From Rhinopomastus cyanomelas (Eukaryota; Chordata; Aves; Bucerotiformes; Rhinopomastidae), in assembly GCA_013400115.1 (NCBI GenBank), contig VXBP01000239.1, positions 372,001 through 436,000 of the forward strand: a DNA stretch of 64,000 nt, given 5' to 3'. Position 1 is the stretch's first letter; each line of letters opens with the position of its first letter. A model generated the notes under the pieces. That model made no database searches, was not told where the DNA came from, and saw only the letters and a program-made list of their open reading frames with translations. The translations under genes were made by a program, and so were the position numbers. Below are positions 49,401 through 61,400 of this stretch, one piece after another.

Positions 49401-52400
49401 GAAGAGCAGGGTCCATGAAGGTGTGCCCATTTCCACTGTTCCAAGTGGAAGGAGTGTTAAATGCACTGTTTACCAATGACAGAAGAACAGAAGTATCTGG
49501 CACATTTTGCATTTGTATTGCCTCTTTGGCAATTAGAGGATTTGGCAGTGACAGAGGAGATTCAAACTGTGACCGTGATACACCCCATTTTGATTTCAGT
49601 ACAACCAGTGTAGAAGTTAATTCTGACAAGAAAAACTGCTTCTGTGTCTGTTTAGTTTTGTACATGTTACTCCTTTGAACTACATGTTGCTTAACTAGAA
49701 GGTACTGAGCAGTTGGCTCAGTCACTGGCTGTGGCTCAGTCTTCCCTTCTCATTTACAGACTTTGTTTATTTTCAGTTCTCAGTTGGAAAACACTACAGA
49801 CACTTTGAATGCTTCCAAAACTTTGTCACTTGTGAGAGCTGTCTAGGAGTAGATAAATGGAGTGAAGTGGGAGGAATGAGACGAAAATGAAGTAAACATA
49901 GATCTGTGTATTTTCCTTCTCTCAAGGATTCTGTTACCTGAGTACTAAAGACTATGTCTACTAGTAATCAAACTGAAAGGTGGTGCTACTCTAGCACTTT
50001 GCATCTCAGGGTAGTTGCAGTTATACTGTAAAAGAACACCATTCTTTCATTTCCACCTAAAATACGAAAACTATCAAGGAATTTATAAATTGCTCTGGTG
50101 TTATGTTTCTTCATGTATCTCCATGAGAAAGTTTAGTTCTCAGTCCTACATTTTTCTGCTTAAGAAAAGATAAGAGCTGATGTATTGTAATCATCATAGC
50201 TTCTTGGTCTTAGACTGTGTGGGTGGAGAAGAGCTGAGCCTTTGAAGGAGTAAGCCTAGGTTTGCATGCCTTAAAGGTACACACATGAATTATTCACATT
50301 TTATAAGCAGTAGATTGCAGTTTAAAATGGCCTAATACTGAAGTTCTCCCACTTTGAATAGGAGTTTGATCACTTCTTAGCCACAAAGTTTGCCACAGTG
50401 AAGCGGTATGGTGGTGAAGGAGCAGAGAGTATGATGGGTTTCTTCCATGAGCTGTTCAAGATGTGTGCCTACAGTGGTGTGACCGACATCATTCTTGGGA
50501 TGCCTCATCGTGGCAGACTGAATCTTCTCACAGGTTTACTTCAGCTTCCACCTGAGGTAGGAGATTTATAGTCTCACTGGTAGTTTCTCTGTACCTGGTT
50601 TATTTGCAATAAACTAAAAAAAGTTTGTCATGTTGCAAATGGTGAAGCAATAAAAAAAGTTACCTGTTTGGGTGTTTTCCCCTCCTGTCAGCACTTCAGC
50701 CCAATGTCCATTAAAAGAACACTAATGAATGCTAATGAAGGGGTTTATGTGCTGTTACCAGAGGCATCCTTGCCATTTCAGGACTGGGAGGACATGGGAG
50801 TCCTGTAAATGTGCCAATGAATTAGGAAAGGGCTTTAATCAGATTTGTTTCCGTGCAGCTCATGTTCCGTAAGATGCGTGGTTTGAGTGAGTTTCCAGAG
50901 AATTCAGCAGCCATTGGAGATGTTCTCTCCCACCTGACCTCGTCTGTAGATCTCGACTTCGGTTCCCACAGGCCTGTGCATGTCACCTTGCTGCCTAACC
51001 CCTCACACTTAGAAGCCATCAATCCAGTGGCCGTGGGCAAGACACGAGGAAGGCAGCAGACTCTGCTCGATGGAGATTACTCCCCAGAGAGCTCTGCGCA
51101 GCCTGGGGACAAAGTTATTTGCCTGCAGGTATTTTGCTCACAATTTGTAACTGATCTTTGGAAGATGTGCTGGTCTAGCATGTGACCAGAAGTGGTGTAA
51201 ATAGAAATACCAAACAAAACTCAATTGTTAGGGAATATGAATAACTGAAGTCCTCTTAAGGAGAAAGAAGAAGGCAAGGAAGGTTTCCAGGTGACATATA
51301 TGATGATACTGGCATTCAAATAACTCAATTTCTGAAGAGTTGATTCTGATAGTTTCTTTTATTTTAATCATACTCTGCATTAAGAGCTGTGTGTGCCTTT
51401 CCTCACAGCCTACGTCTGCACTTAAACCTCCACTGTTAGCCTTCTTTTGAATTAAATGGGTTTGGAAAAGAGCTGTCAATAATTATTGATTTCAAAATAT
51501 GCAGGGTGGTTTAGAATTTGGGTCAATTTTCTGTGGTTCTGTTGAAGAGTCTGAAGTACTATGTTCAGTTTTGTGCCACTCCAAGAAAGACATTGAGGTG
51601 CTGGAGTGGGTAAAAAAAGAAGGGCAACAAGGTTGGTGAAGATTCTGAAGAACAAAGCTTGTGAGTGGATGAGGGACCAGAGGCTGTTTACTGTGAAGAA
51701 CTCTGATGAGAGACCTTATTGCTGTCTACAACTACCTGACAGAGTAGAAAGGAGTTTCTACAGGAGTAGAAACTACTCCTTTCAAGGAAGTTGTTGCAAG
51801 TAGGATGTTGGTCTGTTCTCACAAGTAACAAGTGGTAAGACAAGAGGAAATGTTACACCAAGGGAAGTTTAGGTTAGACATTAGGAAAAACTTCTTCACT
51901 GAAAGGGTCATCAGGCCTTGGAACAGGCTGTCCAGGGAGAGAGTTGCGTCATTATCCCTGGACATGTTTTAAAGTCATGGAGATAAGGAGCTTAAGACCT
52001 AAGTTTAGTGGTGGGCTTGGGACAGTTGGGTTAATTGTTGTACTTGATGATCTTAAAGGTCTTCTCCTACTTAACCAATTCTATGTTTCTGTTGTTTTGA
52101 GTTTGCTGTTCTCTGCTGTGACTTTTCCATCTTCTTTCCTAATGTAGGTTCATGGTGATGCTGCTTTCTCCGGGCAAGGGATCGTTCCTGAGACACTGAC
52201 CCTCTCTAATCTACCACATTTCAGAGTTGGTGGGAGCATCCACTTGATTGTTAACAACCAGCTGGGCTATACAACTCCTCCGGAGCGAGGGAGATCATCT
52301 CTGTACTGCAGTGATATTGGTACGCATCGTCAAATCAGAGGGAAGGCTGTGTGTTATGTCAGCAAGGGTTTTTAACTCGAGTGCAAGCATATGCTGTGAG

Positions 52401-55400
52401 CTTTTTATAGCCAGTGCCTATCGGCTCGAGGGAGTTAGATGAATATATTTCCGTTTTCCTGATAGAGTAGAAATTAAAATTATTACCTCCTACTGGCAGA
52501 AACTCAGATGCTAAAATTACATCCTCTTCCATCTGCGTTTTGACAAAGGCTAAATATCAAGGGAAACTCCAGTCACTTTTTGACAAGATATTACAAAATA
52601 TTTGCAAGATTTCTGTGAAGCCTTTATTTAATTTCCGCCGCGTCACTGGTAGCTTTAACAAATGTACTGTAGTGGAGTGTGTAATAGATGCAATTTAAAC
52701 TTTATCTTGTTTAATCAAAATTATTCTAGTGTGCTTTCTGAGCTTGATTTATAAGTCAGATACTCCTTCATTTTTTTGTGTTTTGTTTGTTGTCAGGTGA
52801 GCTCCTTAAGCTTTCAATTTAGAGATGAGGTTCAGCACATTTCTAAGCTTAAACTAGAAATCTGCCCTTTTGGATCTGACCTTTCTTAGTGATAAACAGG
52901 TATATTATAATCCACAAGATCAGAAGTGTACTATGTCTACATATGTATGTGTTGGACTAATTGCACTTTTTTCTCTCTGGGATGACTCCAACTCCTTATT
53001 CAAGCTCTCATCACAAAGAGCAACTTTTGTAGAGTTGTTTTTGTTTAATACACTTCACATGAGTGTGGTTTTCAGCAGAGTAGGTGCGTGTCCACTTTCT
53101 TTGGAAGGGGTTGGATGTGATTATTGTTGTTATGTTTTAAATCCCTGGGCAGGTAAAATTGTTGGATGTGCAGTTATCCATGTGAATGGGGATGATCCTG
53201 AAGAAGTTGTTCGTGCCACACGCCTGGCTGTTGAGTACCAACGCCAGTTCCGCAGGGATGTGATTGTAGACTTGCTGTGCTACAGACAGTGGGGCCACAA
53301 TGAACTCGATGAGCCATTCTTCACCAACCCCACCATGTACAAAATCATCAGGTAACACCAGCTCACAGGGGAACCCAAAATGTCTCTGTGTATGCAGCAA
53401 CTCAGTGCTGCCTGCTACGGCCATATGAGTCTGCGTCACAAAGATCCTTTGCCATGCCGATAACCCTTTAAGTTAGCAGCCCTTGAGTGAAGTCTTCTTC
53501 TAATAGGGAGCTGTTAATGAAGGCTCTTAAATATGTAGCTTGATGCCTCTTGGAGAACAACCTTGCACATAGCCCTTGGATTAGAAATTCACAATTGCTG
53601 GTGATCAGAAGGCAAAAGTTGTCTTGTGTGTAACCAGAGGGAAGTGCAGATAATGTGGGACAACAGGCAAGAAGCCAGTATGACTTTTGTCTTTGCCTGG
53701 TCCTATTGGTTCCAATTGTGACTGCTCTTTATGACCATTTAAAAGTATTCACATTCCCACCCCATTCCCAGAGAAAAATACACATAAAAATTAGCTGGCC
53801 AATGAATTCTGGTGTTTCAGATGAAGCATTAATGGAATGACTTGACTCTTAGCCAATACCAGAATCCTACTGTAAGATTGTCTGAAGAAAATACGTGTGG
53901 TAGGACAGGGTCAGTCTAACTGGGAGGATGTTTTGACTTACTCTTCCCTGTAACTGCCAGCTATAGGCATTTCTGGTTTTTGTTTTTAAAAAACACAGTA
54001 AAGCCATGTGTCCAAGAGAGTTGTTATCTTTCTGGAATTGCCAGAAGAAGAGCAAACCTGAAGCAAATGAGTGTAGTGCACCATGGTGTCATTTATTGTA
54101 GTTTCCCATGGCACCTGACAGTAGTACGGTGCTATTTGCACGTTCTGGAGTGACACTGTTTCCAGGCTCAACATCTATGGCATTTGATTCCCTCCCTGAC
54201 AGATCCCGTAAGAGTATCCCAGACACATACGCAGAACACCTCATAGCTGCTGGGCTCATGACTGAGGCTGGAGTGTCTGAGATAAAGACTGCATACTATT
54301 CTAAACTGAGCGATCACCTGGCCAACATGACTTTGTATAGCCCACCTGCTACCAACCTGCAGGCTCACTGGAAAGGCTTTGTCGAGCCCTCTGCTAAAAT
54401 CACCACTTGGGACACAGGTATGCCTGTACCACTTCTGCAGTTTATTGGAGTCAAGTCTGTAGAGGTGCCTGAAGAACTCCAGATGCACAGCCATCTCCTG
54501 AAGACCTATGCACAGGTCAGTACAGCATAATGATGCTTCTAGGCCCATTGTCCAAATGCTGCAAGGCTGCTAGTTAGAGAATTGCAGAGTGTTATCCATG
54601 AAAGACAGCTCATTCTCTTTTTAACAAGGATAAGACTATGTTGTTTTGAATGTCCTCTCCCCCAAATCTGCCCCAAATTTTGCTATTTCAACAATATTTT
54701 GTTGCAATGAAGAATACAGCTTGTGGAAAATACATTATATTATTCTTGTAGAAAATCTATTATATTATTCTTACAAATAATGTAAACTATTATGATAAAT
54801 TACTATAATTTTAATACTCTGTGACTATCAGGAGTACTTTGTGAGAGAATGAATTCGGAACTTGGTAATCGTTCACAGAGTTTCTGAGGCCAGCATTGTT
54901 TATGTTTTATCCATACAAACATAAACACGGCCATGTGGCCATGTTTGACAGCTGGTTTAGGATAGCTTAGAAATTTGTGTGCAGTGATTGAGTTGGTTTG
55001 GGTTTGTGAACACTTCCCTTTGATGAATGATGATGGGGCAGAGGTGTCTGGTTGGCAGCTGTAGAGTGGCCATGAGTTGAGTATTTCAGCAGACTGAGGT
55101 TCTCATCTTCCCAGCCCAAAGCAAGACCCTGGGTGTGATCATTTGTCTGCAGATCTTCAGGTCAGAACAGGGGAGGATTCTTGAGTCTGAAATACGTAGT
55201 GCGTGGTTTGTCTCTTCACTGTTAAGCAGACAAACATTCTGAATACACCCTGTGCAGCGCTAAGATTTTCACTGTTTTCAGTCTAAGATTTATCATTTCA
55301 GTCTGAGTGGATCTTCTGTGGTTCTGTGGTCCTCAGGGTAACCTTCTTCAGGATGTGCTTAAGTGTGACTCTCTGCTCCAAACCAGCCTAAGGTGGCTGC

Positions 55401-58400
55401 AGGAATACAGCATTGCTCTCTGTAGCTTCTAATACTGGTCTGCACCACAAAACTAGCTGTAGATGGAAAAAGGCAAAACAATAGTAATTTTTCCTTGTTG
55501 GTCACTTGTTTAGTCAAGAGTTCAAAAAATGGAGGAAGGAAAAAAGCTGGACTGGGCAACAGCTGAAACTTTAGCCTTTGGTTCCCTGCTGAGCCAAGGT
55601 AAGAGGCAACATTTCGATGTCAGTTAAGTAAAACATTAGACCTGTAGGTTGTTTTGTACGTAAAGACTGATAACAGGTATTAATTTGACAATTTGCACTT
55701 GGATGGTACTAAGAGAAGGTAAATACAGATCCTTGATGTCACTGGTATTTGAAGATTGAGTGCCAGTATCTTCAAAGAACTGCTGCTTCCTCCCACTCAC
55801 CAAAAATATTTGTGTGTAGCACTAAAGAACGTGAGCACTGCAGGTGACATCAGCGGGGTCTCCCAAATGTTACTTCCTTTCCCTCCTCTCTAGCCTGAAT
55901 TCCTGTCTCCACTCACAGACGATACAGAATGTAAATTTTTTGCAGTTTGCTTCAGTAAATTGAACCACTGACTACAAAATATCTCCTCTGCAAGAGAGGA
56001 GAAAATAAAAATGTCTGAGCATCTCTGTGCTTGTGCGTTGTAGCTGCTGCTGGTTAAGAATTGCATCTCAGATTCTGTCACTGGTGAGGGGAAGTCCAAG
56101 AAGAGACGTAACAAGAGAAGAAATAGTTTAGAAGGCGGGGGGAGGTTCTTGTCCTGCATGTTTTCTTGATATATGACTTGCTAATCTAGTATTTTCTTTA
56201 TTGCTTGGCAAGGGTTTAATATCAGACTAAGTGGACAAGATGTTGGCAGAGGAACCTTTAGCCAGCGACATGCAATGTTGGTTTGCCAAGAGACAGATGA
56301 TACCTACATTCCTCTGAATCATATGTCCCCTGACCAGAAGGGTTTCCTGGAGGTAGGTTCTGTGGTTGTAAGACCAGCTTCTTCGAGTTGTGCCAAAAGA
56401 GCATGGGTAAAGCTGCAGAAACATATGTAGGTAGCCCGTATGTTGTGGCAAACCTCAGATACAGAGCCATCAAAACTGTCAGGGTACCCCCATTCGTCAT
56501 CGTTACCCTCTGTAACTTTACAAGTTTACCCTCTTTAGTGGGGTGGTTGGCTCTTCCTTGAGAGATCAGCTGTTAGTATTTTTCCCTCAGTATCTCCCTT
56601 CAAAAGCCAAAAAAGGATGGCTGTCAAGTGCCTTTAGAAGTGCGTGTCCCCAGTGTGCCTGGCACTTGTGTGCTTGGTTCCAAAGGTTCTTAACCCGGGG
56701 TTGTCTTCTTCCTCACCCAACAATTTCCTTTTGTTAGGTGAGTAACAGTCCCTTGTCTGAAGAAGCTGTTCTTGGTTTTGAATATGGAATGAGTATTGAG
56801 AGCCCTAATTTACTGCCTATTTGGGAAGCTCAATTTGGAGACTTCTTTAATGGAGCCCAGATAATATTTGACACTTTCATCTCTGGAGGTGAGTGTGTAA
56901 GGAGCTAATGTATTTAAAAATGAATCGTTTTGTACTAAGCCCATTTTTAGAAAGTCCTTTGATTTGAAAGTAAAAGGGCAACATATTGACAGAAGGATTG
57001 TTTTCTCAGAAAGTCTTGTGAGCTTGCCTGTGTGGTCCTGACTTCTGTGCAGCTTTCCTCTGAAGACAATCCATCTCAAGTGAAAGATCGGGCCCCTCCT
57101 TTTCAGAAGACAGTCATTCCAAAAAGGCTTTCATGGCCTTGCTCCTCAAACCCATCTTTGTTTTACTCTGTGTAGATAATTCATAGCTTTTTAGGCTGTA
57201 CCTTTCCTTCAAGAGGCATCTGAAAAATTCCTGAGGCAATACAGAAGAAAATAGGGATTACTTAAACCAACAACACTGCTTTGTGACCAACCTCTGAGTT
57301 TGACTCTGGTGTGATTTCTGAGTGCTCACATATTGCAAAAAGACCTCTCTGGGCTGGACACGTTAACAAAATGATGAGATGAATTTCCAGAGTGGGATTC
57401 TTTGTATGTGAGTGTCTAGAGTTGTGGCATCTAGCCTTGGTTGGGCCTTTGCACAATCTGTATGTCACAGGCCCTCTTACCCCACCCCTTCTCAACAGGT
57501 ATTTAAGGCTGGGATGACTTACCTTCTGGGTCTGTAATCCCTAAAATAGTGCAAAAGGTGTAACAGATCCCAGGGGAACTAGCCTGAGGCTCAAACTGCT
57601 ATATTAGCTAGGACTGCCTCACTGGATGCTACCTGGGTCACACAAATGACAGGATGAACAAAAAAGACATCATGAACTATGGTTAGGGTTCTTCTTACTG
57701 GAGAACTACCTGTGAGGACCCCTGTTAATCAGGAGGCCAACTGCATGCTTGATTGCATTGAGAGGATTCTTGCATACTGCTGTGGTGCTTTAAGGTGAGT
57801 TGTAAAACCTTCACTGTTTCATGTCCTTCACATGGACACTTCTGTCTTGTGGAAGCCCAAAGTTTTATGGTAGTTCCAGAAACGTCAGATCATCTTACGT
57901 GTGCTGTTCCAGTGCGGTGAATCTCGCAGCTAAATGCCAGCAGCATGATTCAGGCTTGTATGTAGTGGTGGGGAAATCACCTGTTCTTTTGTTTCCTGCA
58001 AATTAATGCATGTTTGCAGCTGGGTGTTCCATGGAAGTCACTCTTTATTTCCTTCTTGATGTATGTTTCCAGGTGAGGCCAAATGGCTTCTGCAGAGTGG
58101 GATAGTGATTCTTCTTCCCCATGGCTATGATGGTGCAGGCCCCGAGCACTCATCCTGCCGGATGGAACGGTTCCTACAGGTACTCCACCACACCGCTCCG
58201 ATTCACGTTTCACAGCCTTGGCAGTCAGTGCTATGGGAATCTTGCCACAAAATGGGGTGTGGGAACAGGGAATTTCCAAACATTGCGTCTGCGTGGTGCT
58301 TGCGGAGCCCGATGCTGTCTGCACACAGCTGGAGCGGGGCCCGCTGTCTGTTTTCTGGCTGCTGCTCCTCTGCGATCTCACTGTACCACAGTAAGTCCAG

Positions 58401-61400
58401 CAGCAAGACAGCATCACTGAATTGCAAATAGCAGGGACCTCTTACAGAAAACTCTCTGAGGGTTGGTATCAGAGACAGGCAGCCACCCCCTTGTGCCAAG
58501 CCCTCCCAGACCTGTCCACTTGGCACAGAGTGCCAGGATATTGAGATATCTGTTACTAAATCTGTGGCAGATCTGCAAAAAAAACAGTCTACCCTTATGC
58601 CCTTGTGACTGTAGTAAGTGAAAGAAAGGCTTTTCATCTGAGTAATGGCTAAAGGAGGGCTTTGCAGCATGTTTAGAGGGATGCTGACACTGATGAAGTC
58701 AGGACTTCTCCACTGTTAGAATCATTGTGCTGTGGTTACAGCGTGCTAGGAGGTGGTTCAGGTACAATCTTACGAGTTAAAGGGTAAACTTGATTCTCTT
58801 CTGAAGTTGCTCTTCCCTTGCCCTCAATGTCTGAATCGATGTATTTACTCTTCTGCTCTTACACTGTCAGTGTGCCTCATGCTCCTGGATTCTCTCTTGC
58901 GTGTTTGGCTCACTTCTCACCTCTTAACAGTAATTTGCTGTGTTCCCATTATATAGATGTGTGACAGCTCAGAAGAGGGAGTGGATGGGGACCAGGTCAA
59001 CATGTCAGTTGTACATCCCACCACCCCAGCACAGTATTTCCATCTACTGCGGCGGCAAATGGTCCGGAACTTCAGGAAACCCCTCATTGTTGTGGCTCCC
59101 AAAGTGCTACTCAGACTCCCCGTAAGCTGAAAAATATTTTCCTTTTTCTGAGCTTTTCTTCTTCTTTCTCTTCTGTGTTTTCTTCCCCTTTCTCTTTCTT
59201 CTTCCTCCCTGTTCTTTCTCTGTTTTGGGGTCAAATCAATGGAATTTTGCCTGTTTGGGAGAGGATAGGCTGAGAATTAAAGCTGCGTCCAGGCAAGTTA
59301 GACATAGGCTTGATTCAAGGTTTGTTGGTCTTACCATCCCACCTTTCAGCAGTGGGAGTGGGAATGGGAGGGAAAGTTGTGCTTATCTGTGCTGGCCTGG
59401 GCAAAAAGGCAGCAAGGTTTGGTAACTTCCAACTCTCCCCCATGTAGGCTGCTGTATCAAGTTTTGAAGAAATGGCTCCAAGAACAACATTCAAGCCTGT
59501 CATTGGTGACTCCTCTGTAGATCCTAAAAGGTAGCTCTGCTTTCTTAGAGAAAAAGCTCACAAAGGATGTCCTGTCCCTTTCTTATACCTAACAGCTCAA
59601 GTTTGAAGTGATATGAAAGAGGTGACTTTGGGGGCTAGAAGTGCTTTACAGTGAATGTCTTTAGAGTGTGTGTGTGTGTGTGTGTGTCTCCCCTGCTTCA
59701 GGTTATAGAGAATCTTCACAGTGGGCAACTCTGGCCCTTCATTTTCTTTTCCCTCCTAAAGTTCTTATCTTGTCCCAGTAGTACCTGAGTCTGACAGTGT
59801 TCCTCATGTTTGCATCCTTGCCCATAATCAAGAGGGTGGATGCATTTTAGTGTCTTGTGTTCTTGAAGTGGAATGGTGAGGCACAAAGGGTGAGGTTTAT
59901 CTCCTTGCCTATGTCCAGTAAGGTGAGGTAGCCAGACATCTCTGATTGCTGGAGAGTATTGTCTGTCTCCAGCAGGCTGTTCCTCTTTGGCATGGGAGAG
60001 AGCTGCCCTTTGGAAGTACTCCTCTCCCTCTCTGGTTTATTCTGTATGGAGAACACCGATGACTGGCTTTGGCTAGGTGTTTAATTTTTTGATAATCAAA
60101 ACTGAGAGAGATTAATTCTATTGTAAAGTAATTTTCCCAGGATTACTGAAGAAGCAGGACCTCTGGGCTTTGGCACACTATGCCTAAAGGTTGACCAGCT
60201 GTTGGAGGAGAGTGAGAAGGAAGGGAAGGCAAAGGAGAGAAAAGATGGTCCAGGCATAAAGTTCTCTTTAATTGTTGACTGGTTGTTTTTTGCTGGAAGT
60301 GTGATACTATTCTGCACAGAGTTTCTGTAAAACACTGACCTTAGAAACATTCTTCTTTTTCTGCAGTGTCACGCAGGTGATCCTCTGTTCTGGGAAGCAT
60401 TACTATGCTTTGGTGAAGCAAAGAGAGACGCTTGGAGAGAAACAGCACAGCATTGCTATCCTGAGACTTGAAGAACTGTGTCCTTTCCCTCTGGAAGCTC
60501 TACAGCAAGAGCTGAGCAAATACAGTCATGCAAAAGGTCAGCCAGGCTTTATCTTTGTGTTTCCAGACTCTCTGAAGTACTGAACTAAAATCTGTTGCCT
60601 GCCTTGTAGGTTGAGGAGTTTTAGTGGCCTTTTTCCTCTTTGCTCTTCACACAGCGTTTGGTGTTTCTGGAGTGGGTCAACACAAATGTTTACTGTCCTT
60701 GCTAGAAGAACTTGTCTCTCTGCTATTGTATCTTCCCTAAAGCGCTGCTGAAAATCAGAGTGAACCATCTGGGGCATTTTTTGAATTGGTCTTTGCAGTC
60801 TGCTCCACTAAGTAGCTTTTGAAAACAGCAGTAGAAAAGCAGAGTAGACCCACCACACACCCTAATGGTGGATATGCTTTTGGTTTGACTTCAAGCTGTG
60901 AGCTGCAAGGGAGTTCAGTCTGGAAACCCTTCATTTCAAAGGCAGTGCCAGGACAAAAAAGGTAGAGGTGCTACAAAAGAGGAAAAATGCTTTTCTTGAG
61001 CTGATGAGAAGATCAATATGTGGTTCTGTAATGTACCCTTATCCTTCCTTTAGTCTTCGTCTGGAGTCAGGAAGAGCCACAGAACATGGGTCCATGGTCC
61101 TTTGTGTCACCGCGGTTTGAAAAGCAGCTGGGGATTAAGGTAAGAGGTTAGCAGTTCCCATCGTGTTTAGGTCTTTAAATGAAGTTTGAAGTTCCTGAAT
61201 ACAAAATTCTGGAGTGCCTACCCAAAATCCTAATCCTGAGGCCTAAACCAAAGGTATTCTGCTTTAAGCTACTTATAGCACCATTTAGTGGAGACAAGCA
61301 GGACCAGAGCTTGCTTTCACCCAGTGTTTAGTCAAAGTAGATGTGATGGAAGATTCCAGGTAGGAAACAACGTGCTTTGAGAATCCAAAGCTGCCACGGC

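Larger units (their letters stand above)
46766..55513 (+). other. DHTKD1 introns 1 to 8
   Basis: Intron 1 end (to 47494), 47651-48407, 48620-50361 (antisense ORF pair), 50557-50858, 51129-52147 (CR1), 52320-53152, 53352-54202 and 54516-55513. Apart from the items listed separately nothing is recognised. An open frame runs about 95 codons upstream of exon 7 in phase with it. Confidence 0.65.

Noticed and set aside
57977..58670. Minus-strand 146- and 155-codon ORFs and plus-strand 122- and 99-codon ORFs around DHTKD1 exon 12
   Set aside because: They overlap in several frames around and beyond a real exon in stop-poor sequence; no recognisable domain.
58917..59234. Minus-strand Arg/Glu-rich ORF
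   Set aside because: Produced by the pyrimidine tract after exon 13 and by the exon's complement.
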